From assembly GCA_026129905.1 (NCBI GenBank), contig JAHCHE010000028.1:50139-114138 (forward strand): a stretch of DNA of 64,000 bases, given 5' to 3'. Origin of the DNA: Bryobacteraceae bacterium. Lineage in GTDB: Bacteria > Acidobacteriota > Terriglobia > Bryobacterales > Bryobacteraceae. This document shows, piece by piece, positions 36,166 through 45,100 of this stretch; position 1 is the first letter of the stretch, and every line of letters starts with the position of its first letter. A model generated the notes under the pieces. That model was not told where the DNA came from, did not search any database, and saw nothing but the letters and a program-made list of their open reading frames with translations. The position numbers and the translations under genes are program-made.

Positions 36166-36730
36166 AGTAACGAGAGCGCGCCTGCACCACAGCCTCGTCC
36201 CCATTCCATCAGGTGCATGATCCCCTATCGCTTCCGTTACTGTGCGACTGGACCTTGCACCGCAGCTCGGCGATCAGCCGCTGCGCCTCCTTGGAAAGCA
36301 GTTGCGTCAGCGAGTACGACGTAAGGCCCTGGATCAGCGTCGCGCCAGGGACGGCGAGAATCAGGGGCGTCAGCAGCTCAACGTGCCGCCTGCCGATCAC
36401 GTCGGCAAGCGTTCCGAGACAGGACGTTTCGGGGCCTCGGCTGGGGAATCGGACCCGGCCCGGTGGGCGCGATGGGGACTCAGGCGCTCGTGACCGACAC
36501 GAATTCCGCCGTGGTGTTTCATGGTAAGGACAGCGTACCTACCAGATTAGATGACGGCAGCCGGACCCGCGACTCACCAGCAGCACCTGGGATGCCTTCG
36601 CAATCTCGACCTGCCGTGCCGCCCCGGTCGGTATCAGTCGACTGGTGAACAGGATCAGGAGGTCAGAGACTCGGCGCGCTAAGAGCGCGCTAAGAGCTTA
36701 CGCCACAGCCATGGCGGAAGACTCGACATG
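36166..36730. other. degenerate intergenic stretch
   Basis: No convincing gene. A short frame on the minus strand (about 36209-36400, ending ELRCKVQSHS) and another above it look like coding fragments but no family was recognised. A tandem copy of GCGCGCTAAGA occurs at about 36676-36695. It may be more of the decayed ATPase gene or another remnant. Confidence 0.4.
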
Positions 36731-37987
36731 CTAACGAGCGGCGCCCTTGAGGAACCGGTCGAACCAGGCGAACGCGTCGGCCTGCATCTCGAGGTCGAAC
36801 TTGTGGCCGCCGTCGTAGAAGTTGCAGCGGTAGCGGTCCGAGGCGTTGGCGCGCTTGAAGGTCTCGGCGAGGATGGCGTCGGCCCGCTGCATCTCGGGCA
36901 GCGTGTAGAGCGGATCCTGACGGCAGTTCAGCACCATCGTCGCGGCGGGCGCGCGCAGCGCGAGGATCTCCGGGAAGTCGAGGTCGCGGGGCAGCAGCGG
37001 CACGTAGGTCATCCAGGTGTGAGTGAAGCACTTGTCGAGCACGAATTCGCGCCAGGTGGTCATGAAGCCGACCGCGATCGCAACTTTGATCCGGTCGTCC
37101 ACGCCGCCGAGGAACACCGTCCGCATGCCGCCGCCGGAGAGGCCCGCGCAGCCCATGCGCGAGGCATCCACTTCGGGCCGCGCGGCGAGCACATCGAGCG
37201 CCCGCTGATCCTCCACCAGGTAGACTCCCGGCCAGGTGGTGCCCGCGGAAATGAGGCTCTTTTCCATGATGTGCTCGTGCGCGCCGGCGAAAGCGTTGTA
37301 CTTGGCGATGCCTTCGAGATCGCCGGGCTCCGGATCGACGCCGCCCGCCTGAATCGCCGGCGGCACGTCCTTTACCAGCACGCGGCGGCTGGCGAACGGG
37401 AACGTGTCGTGGACCAGGACGGCGTAGCCGCGCTTGGCGATTTCGTTCGCCCAGGCGACTCCGCCGTAGTAGTGGGCCTGGTGCTTTTCCTGCATCGCCC
37501 AGTCCTGTTCGCCCGTCCGGACGATCTTCCGCCAGCCCATGAACTTGTTGCCGGCGTGGTCATGCAACCCGAGAATGGCGGGCAGCGGGCCTTTGGCGCC
37601 CGCCGGTTTCAGGAAGACCGCCTCGGTTACGGGTCCCGCCGGCAATTGCCAGGCGAGGAACTCGATGTCGACCCCATCGTAAGTGGCGCGCGACGTCACG
37701 GTGACCCTGGGCGTTCCGCCGAGGTCCACCGGAGCGAGCAGTTCAAGCAGTCTCTGCCGGCCGGCCTTGCGCCATTGATCGACGTTCTTCCACTTGCCGG
37801 TCCGGAACGACAGCTGGCCGGGCTCGTTCCCGAGCACGCGATCGGCGAGCCAGGGACCGTAGGCGCCAACCATATTCACTCGCACCGAACCATCCTCCGC
37901 CGGTGAACCGGCCGGCGCCTGCGCCTCGGCCGCGGGAAGCGCCCATGCCAGCACGGCGGCGCACAACGAAATTGGGATGCGTATCAT
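36731..37987 (-). CDS. exported alpha/beta hydrolase (acetyl xylan esterase/dienelactone-type)
   Basis: A 418-residue secreted hydrolase with a signal peptide (residues 1-22). The start is ATG 37987, behind GGAGA. The hydrolase core contains the nucleophile elbow GLSGGGMRT, the acid in LNCRQDPLYTLPEM and the catalytic histidine in NFYDGGHKFDLEM, so all three residues are present. The AFAGAHEHIMEK and RMGCAGLSGGG segments match the broad acetyl-xylan-esterase/dienelactone-hydrolase group. It starts 25 bp after the TPR gene and is probably in the same transcript. It would deacetylate plant polysaccharide in the periplasm or outside; this substrate is inferred. Confidence 0.85.
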   Translation of the reverse strand: MIRIPISLCAAVLAWALPAAEAQAPAGSPAEDGSVRVNMVGAYGPWLADRVLGNEPGQLSFRTGKWKNVDQWRKAGRQRLLELLAPVDLGGTPRVTVTSRATYDGVDIEFLAWQLPAGPVTEAVFLKPAGAKGPLPAILGLHDHAGNKFMGWRKIVRTGEQDWAMQEKHQAHYYGGVAWANEIAKRGYAVLVHDTFPFASRRVLVKDVPPAIQAGGVDPEPGDLEGIAKYNAFAGAHEHIMEKSLISAGTTWPGVYLVEDQRALDVLAARPEVDASRMGCAGLSGGGMRTVFLGGVDDRIKVAIAVGFMTTWREFVLDKCFTHTWMTYVPLLPRDLDFPEILALRAPAATMVLNCRQDPLYTLPEMQRADAILAETFKRANASDRYRCNFYDGGHKFDLEMQADAFAWFDRFLKGAAR

Positions 37988-38012
37988 GTTCGATCTCCGC
38001 GTTAGTCTCCGC

Positions 38013-40316
38013 TCACGGGATTTTCTCACAGCTCGGGACAAGGACTTCGTGAAGTCCCTTGACGCACACGCACCGCGCGACGTCGGGAGGGCTGGATCCG
38101 TTCAACCGGGCCAGGGCGCACTCGGAGGCGAGGTCCTTGGATCCGAGCGTGAGCGCCGTCTGAAACTTCCGGCGGGCTTCCGGAGGCCGCGCCGCTTCGA
38201 TCAGCAGCCCGTGGACCAGGTAAGGGCGGTCCCATTCCGGCCAGCGCGATTGAATCTCGCGGAGGGCCGTTTCGGCCTCGGCGCCGCGTTCGAGTAGCCC
38301 GAGGAGCACGGCCCGGACCAACCGCAGGTCGGGGTTATCGGACGACGCTTTCAAGGCCCGGTCGATCAGTTCGAGGGCCTCCGGGTTCCGGCGGTGACGC
38401 ACCAGCAACAGCGCCGCGTCGCGGGCGACTTCAGGCCGCGTGCCCGTCTGCCGCAGGCCCTCGCGCAACACGCGTTGGGCTTCTTCGGCGCGGCCGGAGG
38501 CGTCGAGGATCCGGGCTTTCGTGAGGAGGTAGTCGCCGGTCCGTTCGCCTTCGGGAACCTGATCGAGGGCTTTCAGCGCCTGGTCGGGGCCTTGGATGGA
38601 GAACAGCGCGATGGCGAGGTCGAGCCGGGCGGAGGGCCGCTGCTCGACAGCCTTTTCCAGGAACTCGCGGGCCAGTTCGTATTGCTCGGCGCGGAGCAGG
38701 AATCTGCCGGACTCCTCCCACACCTTGGGCTGCGCGTTCATCGACAGCAGTTTGCGATATTCGGCCTCGGCTTCGGTTGTTCTGCCTTCGCGCAGAAGCA
38801 GTCCGGCGAGGTGCATCTGGAACTCCGCATCGCCGGCATGGGCCGCCGCCATGGCGCGGAAGCGTTCGATTTCGCGGCCGGCGCGCTCGGCGGGAGAAAG
38901 CGTGGCCGATTCGATCATGCCCGGTTCGCGGCGCGGGTCGCGGACGATCTGCGGGCGCAGTTGGCGGAATCGATCGAGATGCTTCTGCGCTTCCTCGTCG
39001 CGGCCGGTCGCCATGAGGGCCTGGCCGAGGTGGAGGAGTACGCCGGGCTCGTCGGGGCCGAGTTCGAAGGCTTTGCGGAGTACTTTCTCGGCGTCGGCGG
39101 GGCGATCGAGGGCGATGTAGACAACGCCAAGCTGATCGAGCGCGCGGAAACTTTCCGGCGCCAGCTTGACCGCCGATTCCAGGTGGGGCACGGCCTCGGC
39201 GGTGCGGCCCATGCGGTGGAGCAGCCAGCCGTAGGAGAGCCGGGCCGAGGCGAAGTCGGGATTCAGGCGCACGGCCGTGGCGAGTTGTTCAAGCGACTTC
39301 TCCGGCTCGGTGCGCCAGGTGAGCTGTCCAAGATAGAAGTGTCCGACCGGATCCTTCGGGTACTTTTCGATGTACCAGGCGAGTTCCTTGAGGCCCTCCT
39401 CGACGCGCGTGTCGGTGTGGCCGCAGACGCGCGCGCGGTCCCGGCGGACGCGGTCGTCGGCCGGGCGCAGCTTCAGATACTCGTCGTACGCGAGGGCGGA
39501 ATCGCCGTAGTAGCCCGCTTCCTCCGCGGCCCGCGCCAGGGCCAGCAGGACGTCAGGGCGTTGCGGCGCCTTCTGCCGGGCCTGCGCCAGGACGAACACG
39601 GCGCGGGCGTAATCCTCGCGAGCGGCGTGCACGAGGCCGAGCTCCAGGATCGAATCCACGTCGTCCGGCTTGAGCTTGACGGCCACCTCCAGAGCGCTGC
39701 GGGCGCGGTCGTAATGCCGGGCTCGCGCCGCCGCCCGGCCGAGATTATAAAGGACCTCGTAATTGTCCGGGAGTTGCGCGGCCACCGCGTTGAAGGCCCG
39801 CTCGGCGCGATCGTAGAGGCCCATGCGCGCGCACGCGACGCCGACGGTGAACAAGGCGCGCGGGTCGGCTGCCGCGTCCTTTTCCAAGCCGTTCAGGATG
39901 GCTTCCGCTTCCGCCTTCTTGCCGGCGTAGTGCAGGGCTTCGGCGCGAAGCAGGAGCACCGCCGGACCGGCATCCTTGACGTGGGCGAGGTGCTGGAGCG
40001 CCTTGGCGCCCTCCTTTCGATCGGCTGCGAGTCGCGCCAGTTGGAGGTTGGCGTTGGGATGGGAGGTATTGAGCTTGACCAGGCGCTCGAACAGTTCGCG
40101 CGCTTTCTCCGGCTGGCCGCAGACGAGGTAGTGGTTGCCGGCGTTGTTCAGCAGGGCCGGGGAGGGCGGGCCCTTGGCGAGAGCGCGGGCATACAGCGGT
40201 TCAGCTTCGGCGCACTTACCCTCGGCGTCGAGCCGGGCGGCCTCGCGCATCTCCTCGTCCTGCGCCGCAACCGGAGGCGCGAGGCAGAGCAGGACGATGG
40301 CGAGGTTTTTCAGCAC
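38013..40316 (-). CDS. exported TPR-repeat protein
   Basis: A 767-residue protein starting at GTG 40316 (a longer frame exists upstream but contains no signal peptide and covers a repeat hairpin). The signal peptide is KNLAIVLLCLAPPVAA. Nearly the whole remainder is TPR repeats, more than 15 units by eye, each with patterns such as ALLNNAGNHYLVCGQPEKARELF, YEVLYNLGRAAARARHYDRA and DAEFQMHLAGLLLREGRTTEA. The C-terminal 40 residues carry several cysteines. Long exported TPR proteins organise complexes; no enzyme domain is seen. The esterase gene follows 25 bp downstream. Confidence 0.85.
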   Translation of the reverse strand: MLKNLAIVLLCLAPPVAAQDEEMREAARLDAEGKCAEAEPLYARALAKGPPSPALLNNAGNHYLVCGQPEKARELFERLVKLNTSHPNANLQLARLAADRKEGAKALQHLAHVKDAGPAVLLLRAEALHYAGKKAEAEAILNGLEKDAAADPRALFTVGVACARMGLYDRAERAFNAVAAQLPDNYEVLYNLGRAAARARHYDRARSALEVAVKLKPDDVDSILELGLVHAAREDYARAVFVLAQARQKAPQRPDVLLALARAAEEAGYYGDSALAYDEYLKLRPADDRVRRDRARVCGHTDTRVEEGLKELAWYIEKYPKDPVGHFYLGQLTWRTEPEKSLEQLATAVRLNPDFASARLSYGWLLHRMGRTAEAVPHLESAVKLAPESFRALDQLGVVYIALDRPADAEKVLRKAFELGPDEPGVLLHLGQALMATGRDEEAQKHLDRFRQLRPQIVRDPRREPGMIESATLSPAERAGREIERFRAMAAAHAGDAEFQMHLAGLLLREGRTTEAEAEYRKLLSMNAQPKVWEESGRFLLRAEQYELAREFLEKAVEQRPSARLDLAIALFSIQGPDQALKALDQVPEGERTGDYLLTKARILDASGRAEEAQRVLREGLRQTGTRPEVARDAALLLVRHRRNPEALELIDRALKASSDNPDLRLVRAVLLGLLERGAEAETALREIQSRWPEWDRPYLVHGLLIEAARPPEARRKFQTALTLGSKDLASECALARLNGSSPPDVARCVCVKGLHEVLVPSCEKIP

Positions 40317-40338
40317 CTGAATATCAGGATCACATAAC

Positions 40339-40374
40339 GAAAACGCCCCGTACCCGCCGTTGGCGACGGGCGCG
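40339..40374. repeat. palindromic repeat, copy 1 (possible terminator)
   Basis: A GC-rich inverted repeat (CGCCCCGTACCCGCCG ... CGACGGGCGCGGCG) follows the TlpA stop. A second, highly similar copy occurs at 42110-42145. On the minus strand it is followed by TTTT. It could serve as a transcription terminator after tlpA. Intergenic copies of one hairpin suggest a REP-like element. Confidence 0.5.
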
Positions 40375-40377
40375 GCG

Positions 40378-40923
40378 TTAGGGACGGGCGGCCGGCGCCC
40401 TCCGCTTCCCGCCGAGCAGGGCCCGGATGTTCCCTTCGATGTCCTTCTTGTCCACCAGCCCGATGTAGGTTGCGGCAATGCGCCCATTGCCGTCGATCAG
40501 GAATGTAGCGGGCAACGATGCCACCCCATAGGCATCCGTGACAGACTTGCCGGCCAGAACCATTCGGTAGGTCACCTGTGTCTGCTCCAGATACGGTTTG
40601 ACGGCACCCCAGCCTTCCTCGTCCAACGATGCGCCGAGCACGGCAAAGCGCCGTGGCCCCAGCTCCGCGTGGAATTGCTGAAACCAGGGAATCTCCACCT
40701 TGCATCCGCCGCACCAGGTCGCCCAGAAGTTAAGAAGCAGTACATTGCCGCGGTAATGCGAAAGCTTCACGCGCCGTCCAGTGGAGTCGATGAGCGCAAA
40801 CTCGGGGGCGGGCTTGCGGTCCGTCTCCTGCAGGAGAATGGCGCGGGCGCCAGGCGACTCGTCGCCGTGAAGGGAAAAGCCAACCCAGATGAGGCTCACG
40901 AAAAGCGATGCGAGGAGTCTCAT
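40378..40923 (-). CDS. TlpA-family thioredoxin-like protein, exported
   Basis: A 181-residue protein with a signal peptide/anchor (MRLLASLFVSLIWVGFSL). The thioredoxin-like AhpC/TSA-TlpA fold follows, with the redox pair WATWCGGC (C71 and C74), the cis-Pro region ASLPATFLIDGNGRI and a C-terminal helix. It would reduce or oxidise disulfides or support cytochrome c maturation in the periplasm. Its ATG overlaps the stop of the membrane-protein gene (ATGA, 40920-40923), so it is the last gene in a PadR / membrane protein / TlpA operon. The usual TlpA motif CxxC here is CGGC. Confidence 0.9.
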   Translation of the reverse strand: MRLLASLFVSLIWVGFSLHGDESPGARAILLQETDRKPAPEFALIDSTGRRVKLSHYRGNVLLLNFWATWCGGCKVEIPWFQQFHAELGPRRFAVLGASLDEEGWGAVKPYLEQTQVTYRMVLAGKSVTDAYGVASLPATFLIDGNGRIAATYIGLVDKKDIEGNIRALLGGKRRAPAARP

Positions 40924-41693
40924 CGGACGCTCCGCTGTTGCGCGCCGCCGTGAATTCCGCGCTGGGCTGCCGATGAGGCGAGCAGGCCCCAAGCCGGCCC
41001 GCTCAGAATGATCGAAGTCACAAGCTGTCTCGTTCGCCACTTCCCGCCGTGCCACCAGTCGCCATTCGAGATGGCCAACATCGTCAAAACCGCGATCGCC
41101 ACCGCGAGCACGCTCGACCATCGGATGGAGAGCGCGTCAAAGCGAGAGCCGAAAAACATCCCCAGCGACATTGGCGCTGCAAACAGCGCCGCGAAGACGA
41201 TGAGGAACGGCCGAGGCGCGGGCATGACAACGAACCACAGCAGGATCAGCAGCGTTGCGGCCGGCCCGACCGTTCGACGCGAAAGAAACGCCAGCGTCAT
41301 CCCCGCGGTCCAGGACCAGGCGGCCAACAGAAACGAGTGACACGCCAGGGCAGACCCGCCGCGGCCGAGCGTCAAGCCGGTTTCTTCGAGTGCGCCGGGG
41401 TCGATGACAGCGTAGTTCTGAACGATCCAGAAATACAGGTGATACGACCGGCCCACAAAGACGGCGAAGTCGAGCAACAGGAAGCCGAGAGGACCGACCA
41501 CCGCAATGGCCAGCCACGGACGCCAGGCCCTCCATTGCGCCGCCTGCCTTCTCACAACCAGGTTCAAGACGTCCAGAACAGCCAGTCCACCCCGCGCGCC
41601 GGACTCGGCAAGGTCCCCCAGCACGGCCTCCCGTTCATCGGCTTCGAGCGCTCGGGAGATAGCTTCCGCCAGCCGCCAGCAGAGGCGGTTCAC
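40920..41693 (-). CDS. multi-pass membrane protein in PadR operon
   Basis: A 257-residue protein starting at GTG 41693 (GTGA overlap with the PadR stop). The cytoplasmic N-terminus (LAEAISRALEADEREAVLGDLAE) is about 45 residues long and resembles the regulatory head found before permease-like proteins in acidobacteria. It is followed by about five or six membrane helices (for example FLLLDFAVFVG, ALACHSFLLAAWSWTAGMTLAFL and ATLLILLWFVVM). No catalytic motif was seen. It is sandwiched between PadR and TlpA, coupled to both, so it is a target or partner of the PadR sensing system. Confidence 0.78.
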   Translation of the reverse strand: MNRLCWRLAEAISRALEADEREAVLGDLAESGARGGLAVLDVLNLVVRRQAAQWRAWRPWLAIAVVGPLGFLLLDFAVFVGRSYHLYFWIVQNYAVIDPGALEETGLTLGRGGSALACHSFLLAAWSWTAGMTLAFLSRRTVGPAATLLILLWFVVMPAPRPFLIVFAALFAAPMSLGMFFGSRFDALSIRWSSVLAVAIAVLTMLAISNGDWWHGGKWRTRQLVTSIILSGPAWGLLASSAAQRGIHGGAQQRSVR

Positions 41694-42019
41694 GAGAGCT
41701 CCTCCGCGCGGTTCACTGCCCACGCAACGCCGCGACTGACACTCGCCACCGCTTCGTAAAACCCGGCCGCCGCCTGCATCCCTCTGCGCGTCACCTGAAC
41801 CATGCGCCGGGAGCGGCCACCCCGCCGCGGCGTCGCGCCGCCCATGCGTGTGCGGATAAGGCCTTTCTCTTCGAGCCGGTCCAGGGTGGTGTAGAGCGCG
41901 CCAAGGGAGCACCGGCCCCCGGTCGCCCGCTCGATTTCCTGTTTGATCGTCGCGCCGTAGGCGTCGTCGCCCAGCTTGACCGCCGCGGCGATCAGGAGGT
42001 ACTCGAATTCACCCAGCAT
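41690..42019 (-). CDS. PadR family transcriptional regulator
   Basis: A 109-residue regulator starting at ATG 42019 behind TAGGAG (an upstream ATG at 42037 is open but further from the site). The PadR winged helix is clear: EFEYLLIAAAVKLGDDAYGATIKQEI, RCSLGALYTTLDRLEEKGLI, and RRMVQVTRRG. The C-terminal dimerisation part is short. A 25-bp near-perfect dyad overlaps the promoter directly upstream (42027-42051), strongly indicating autoregulation. The gene heads an operon with a membrane protein and TlpA. PadR regulators respond to phenolics, antibiotics or stress signals; the ligand is unknown. Confidence 0.93.
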   Translation of the reverse strand: MLGEFEYLLIAAAVKLGDDAYGATIKQEIERATGGRCSLGALYTTLDRLEEKGLIRTRMGGATPRRGGRSRRMVQVTRRGMQAAAGFYEAVASVSRGVAWAVNRAEELS

Positions 42020-42026
42020 GACTCCT

Positions 42027-42066
42027 ATTAGTACCACATTGTGATACTAATTCCAGGCGGAGTCAA
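42027..42066 (-). promoter_or_regulatory. PadR operator and promoter
   Basis: A dyad ATTAGTA (42027-42033) / TACTAAT (42045-42051) with an inner CACA-T-TGTG (42035-42043) shares one centre at 42039, giving a 25-bp element with one mismatch per arm of 12. On the minus strand TTGACT (42066-42061) and CACAAT (42043-42038) are 17 bp apart, so the dyad covers the -10 region. This is the expected autoregulatory operator of the PadR gene at 42019. Confidence 0.75.
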
Positions 42067-42109
42067 GGCGCGCCAGGAACCACGCCGGTCGCGAGGCGAG
42101 CAAACGTAA

Positions 42110-42145
42110 CGCCCCGTACCCGCCGTTGGCGACGGGCACGGGGCG
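42110..42145. repeat. palindromic repeat, copy 2
   Basis: Second copy of the GC-rich inverted repeat seen at 40339-40374 (CGCCCCGTACCCGCCGTTGG ... CGGGCACGGGGCG). It lies in the gap between the end of the TonB/Oar gene at 42197 and the PadR start, so it may terminate transcription from the large receptor gene. Two copies 1.8 kb apart point to a family of intergenic repeats. Confidence 0.5.
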
Positions 42146-42196
42146 CAGGGGGACGCGCCGCCGTTCGGACGGAGGCCGCCCACCGCACGGTAGTGC

Positions 42197-45100
42197 TCAG
42201 AACTCGATGCGAAGGCCAAGCTGCGTCCGCCGGCCGAAGGTGTACGGCAACTGGTCGTTGTTCTGCGACCGGCCGAAATTGCTGGAGAAGATATTGGTGT
42301 CCGGGTCGGCCCAGGTGATGTTGTTAATCACGTTGAAGGCGTCCATCCGCAGTACGAAGCGGACCTTCTCTGTCAGGTAGAACGACTTGACGAGCGAGGC
42401 GTCCATATTGAACTGCCCGGGCCCGGTCAACCCGGGGTAAACCCAAGGGTTCGCGCGCGGCGTGTAGGCCGGCAGCGGCGAGAAGACCGAGGTGTTGAAC
42501 CAGCCGTCTTTATTGGGGTTCGAGACGTGCGGATCGCCGCTCACCACCATGCCGCCGAACTGCGCGAAGCGGCCGGAGCGCCAGTACATCACCGGAGTGA
42601 GGTTCCAGCCGCCCACTACGGCATCGAGGGCGCGGGGCGCCTTGCTCATGTACATCCGGCCCTTGCCCAGCGGGATCTCCCACGTACCGGCGGCGGAGAT
42701 GCGGTGGCGAGAGTTGGCCGAGTCGATCCACGCGTACTGCTGGGTGAAGGTCGCGATGTCGTCGTAGAAGCGTTGATCCTGCTCGTAGTGATAGTTGTAG
42801 CCGATGAGCATGGAGTAGCCGCGGCTGAAGTTCTTCTGCGCCTTGAGCTGGAGCGAGTGGTATCGCACGCCGCCGCCGGACTCGGCGTCGGTGACCCAGA
42901 TGTCGCCGTATTGCGGATAGGGCTTCATCAGCGACGAGACGCTCACCTGCTGCTGATAGCGCAAAGGTCCGGGGAATTGATCCACCGTCAGCATGTTGTA
43001 GAAGGGATTCGCCACCGTCTGGTTCACGGCGTCTTTGTACTGGTAGGCGATCCGTGGATCCACCATGTTGATGTTGCGAGCGGTGTCGAAGACATAGTGG
43101 CTGAGGTTCAGGAAATAGGTGACGTCCAGCACAATCCCCTCGGGCAATTGGCGCTGGAGGGAAACGTTGATGCGGTCGCTGGTCTGGCGGGGACGATCCG
43201 CCTGGTAGTAGGAGATGCTATCGCCGAGGCCGGTGTAGCGGCCCAGCGTCTTCTGGTATGCGGGCGTCACAGGGTAACTGGACGGGAACGGATTCTGCAA
43301 CTGCATTTGCGGGACGCCGAGCACCTCCGGGGGCGCCCCGGTGTAGGCGGTGTAACCCGGAGTCGTGAGGTTGTTGAAGTCCGTGGTGCCCTGGATCCAG
43401 GGGGTGACGTACCGGCCATAGGCGGCGCGTATGGAGGTTTTATCGTTCAGCCGGTAGGCGAAGCCGATGCGTGGCGACAGCACGCCCTTGCCCGCGTTCC
43501 ACTGCGCGCGATTGCTGCTGTCGGTGAACTGGAACGCGCCGTTCAAGACCCAGCCGCCGCTATAGAACTGCCGTACTTCGGCCGGCATTTGCGGGGCGTT
43601 CGCGCCTTGAAACTCGGGGATGGGGCTGGTGAGGTCGACGGGGCGGACGGCGCGATCCTGCGCCTCTTTCCACGCCAGTTCATATTCGTAGCGGAGGCCG
43701 AGGTTCAACGTCAGGTTGCGGGTGATCTTCCAGTCGTCGTTAATGTAGCCGCCATAGAAGCGCGCCAGCGGCGTCAGGAAGTTGATGGCGGGCATGGAGG
43801 TCGCGCTGGAATCCCAGTCGCTGGGACTCCCGTACGTGGGGACCACCGCGCCAAGCAGGAAGGTGGCGAAGGCGTCGCCGGAGAGGAGCGTGTTGGGATT
43901 GACGTACGTGTCGCTGGTGGGCCGGGCGTCGAAGCCGAAGCCGGGGTTGCTCAGTATGAGCCCTTGCGGCGAATGGGTTCCGCGGGTTTCGAACCCGAAC
44001 TTGAGGTAATGCGAACCCCGCTGCTGGGCGACCTTGGCGCTGAAGCTGTTCGCGGTGGGCCGCTGGTCCCAGTAGCCGCCGCCAGGACCCATGTTGAAGT
44101 TGCGGCTCCAGCCGTCGGTTCCGCTGATCGACATTCGGGGTACCTGAACCGGCACAGCCGGATCCTGAAAGACCACGTTGTAGAAATTCGAATTCGCCCA
44201 GACCTTGGCCCAGCCGCCGTTATCGGCGAAGCTGGTGGCAAACATCGAAGCGTCGATGAAGCTGTGATAGTCGCCGCGGAAGTTGAGCACCGTATTGGCG
44301 CTCATCGTGTAGGTGACGTCACCGGTGATGGACGTGGCATCGCGCTGGCTGCCACGATCTGAGACGAAGTAATCCGAGCCGGTGGGGTTCGAGGTGGTGA
44401 TGGGCGTCCGGAAGAGGCTCACGCGGCCGGACGCGCGCAGCCGGTCGGTGGCCTGGTAGTCCACGCGGTCGGAGAAATTCTTGTAGGGGAACCGGATGGG
44501 CAGCGGAGCATAGTAATTGTTGAGATGGTACGGGCCGGTCCCGGCGGAGTTCGGTTTCCAGAGCTTGGCCGTGTAGGAGGCGGCGATCGGGTCCAGCCGT
44601 GAACTCGGAATGACGTTGCCCGCAAACGGCGTACGGGAGATGACCGATCCGTCCGCCGAGGTCAGGGTGCTCCACGGATCGTAAATCGTGCGCAGCCCGC
44701 CGGACTGGTTCAGCGATTGCGAGTAGTCGCCCTGCCGCTCCAAGTCCGTCGGCAGCGTGTTGAGCAGGTTCTGCGGATCCGTCTGCCGCCAGCCCTCGTA
44801 GGCGACGAAGTTGAACAGCTTGTTCTTCAGGATCGGGTGGCCCGCCGTTCCGCCGTACATGTGATTGCGCCCCATGTTGATGGAGCGCCAGACGCGGTCC
44901 TCGAGCGCGTTGGCCCAGGGATACTGCCCCTGGTAGAAGGCGGTTCCGTGCCACTCGTTGCTTCCGGACTTCAGCGTCAGGCTGATGGCCGAGCCCGAGC
45001 TGTGGCCGTACTCGGCGTCAATGGCGTTCTGCTGGACGTTCACTTCCTGTACCATGTCGGGCGAAGGCACGTAGCTGGTTTTGTAGCCGATGCCGACGGG

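Noticed and set aside
38394..40337. A 647-codon frame antisense to the TPR protein
   Set aside because: Mirror frame of a clear TPR gene; composition repetitive, no signal or domain.
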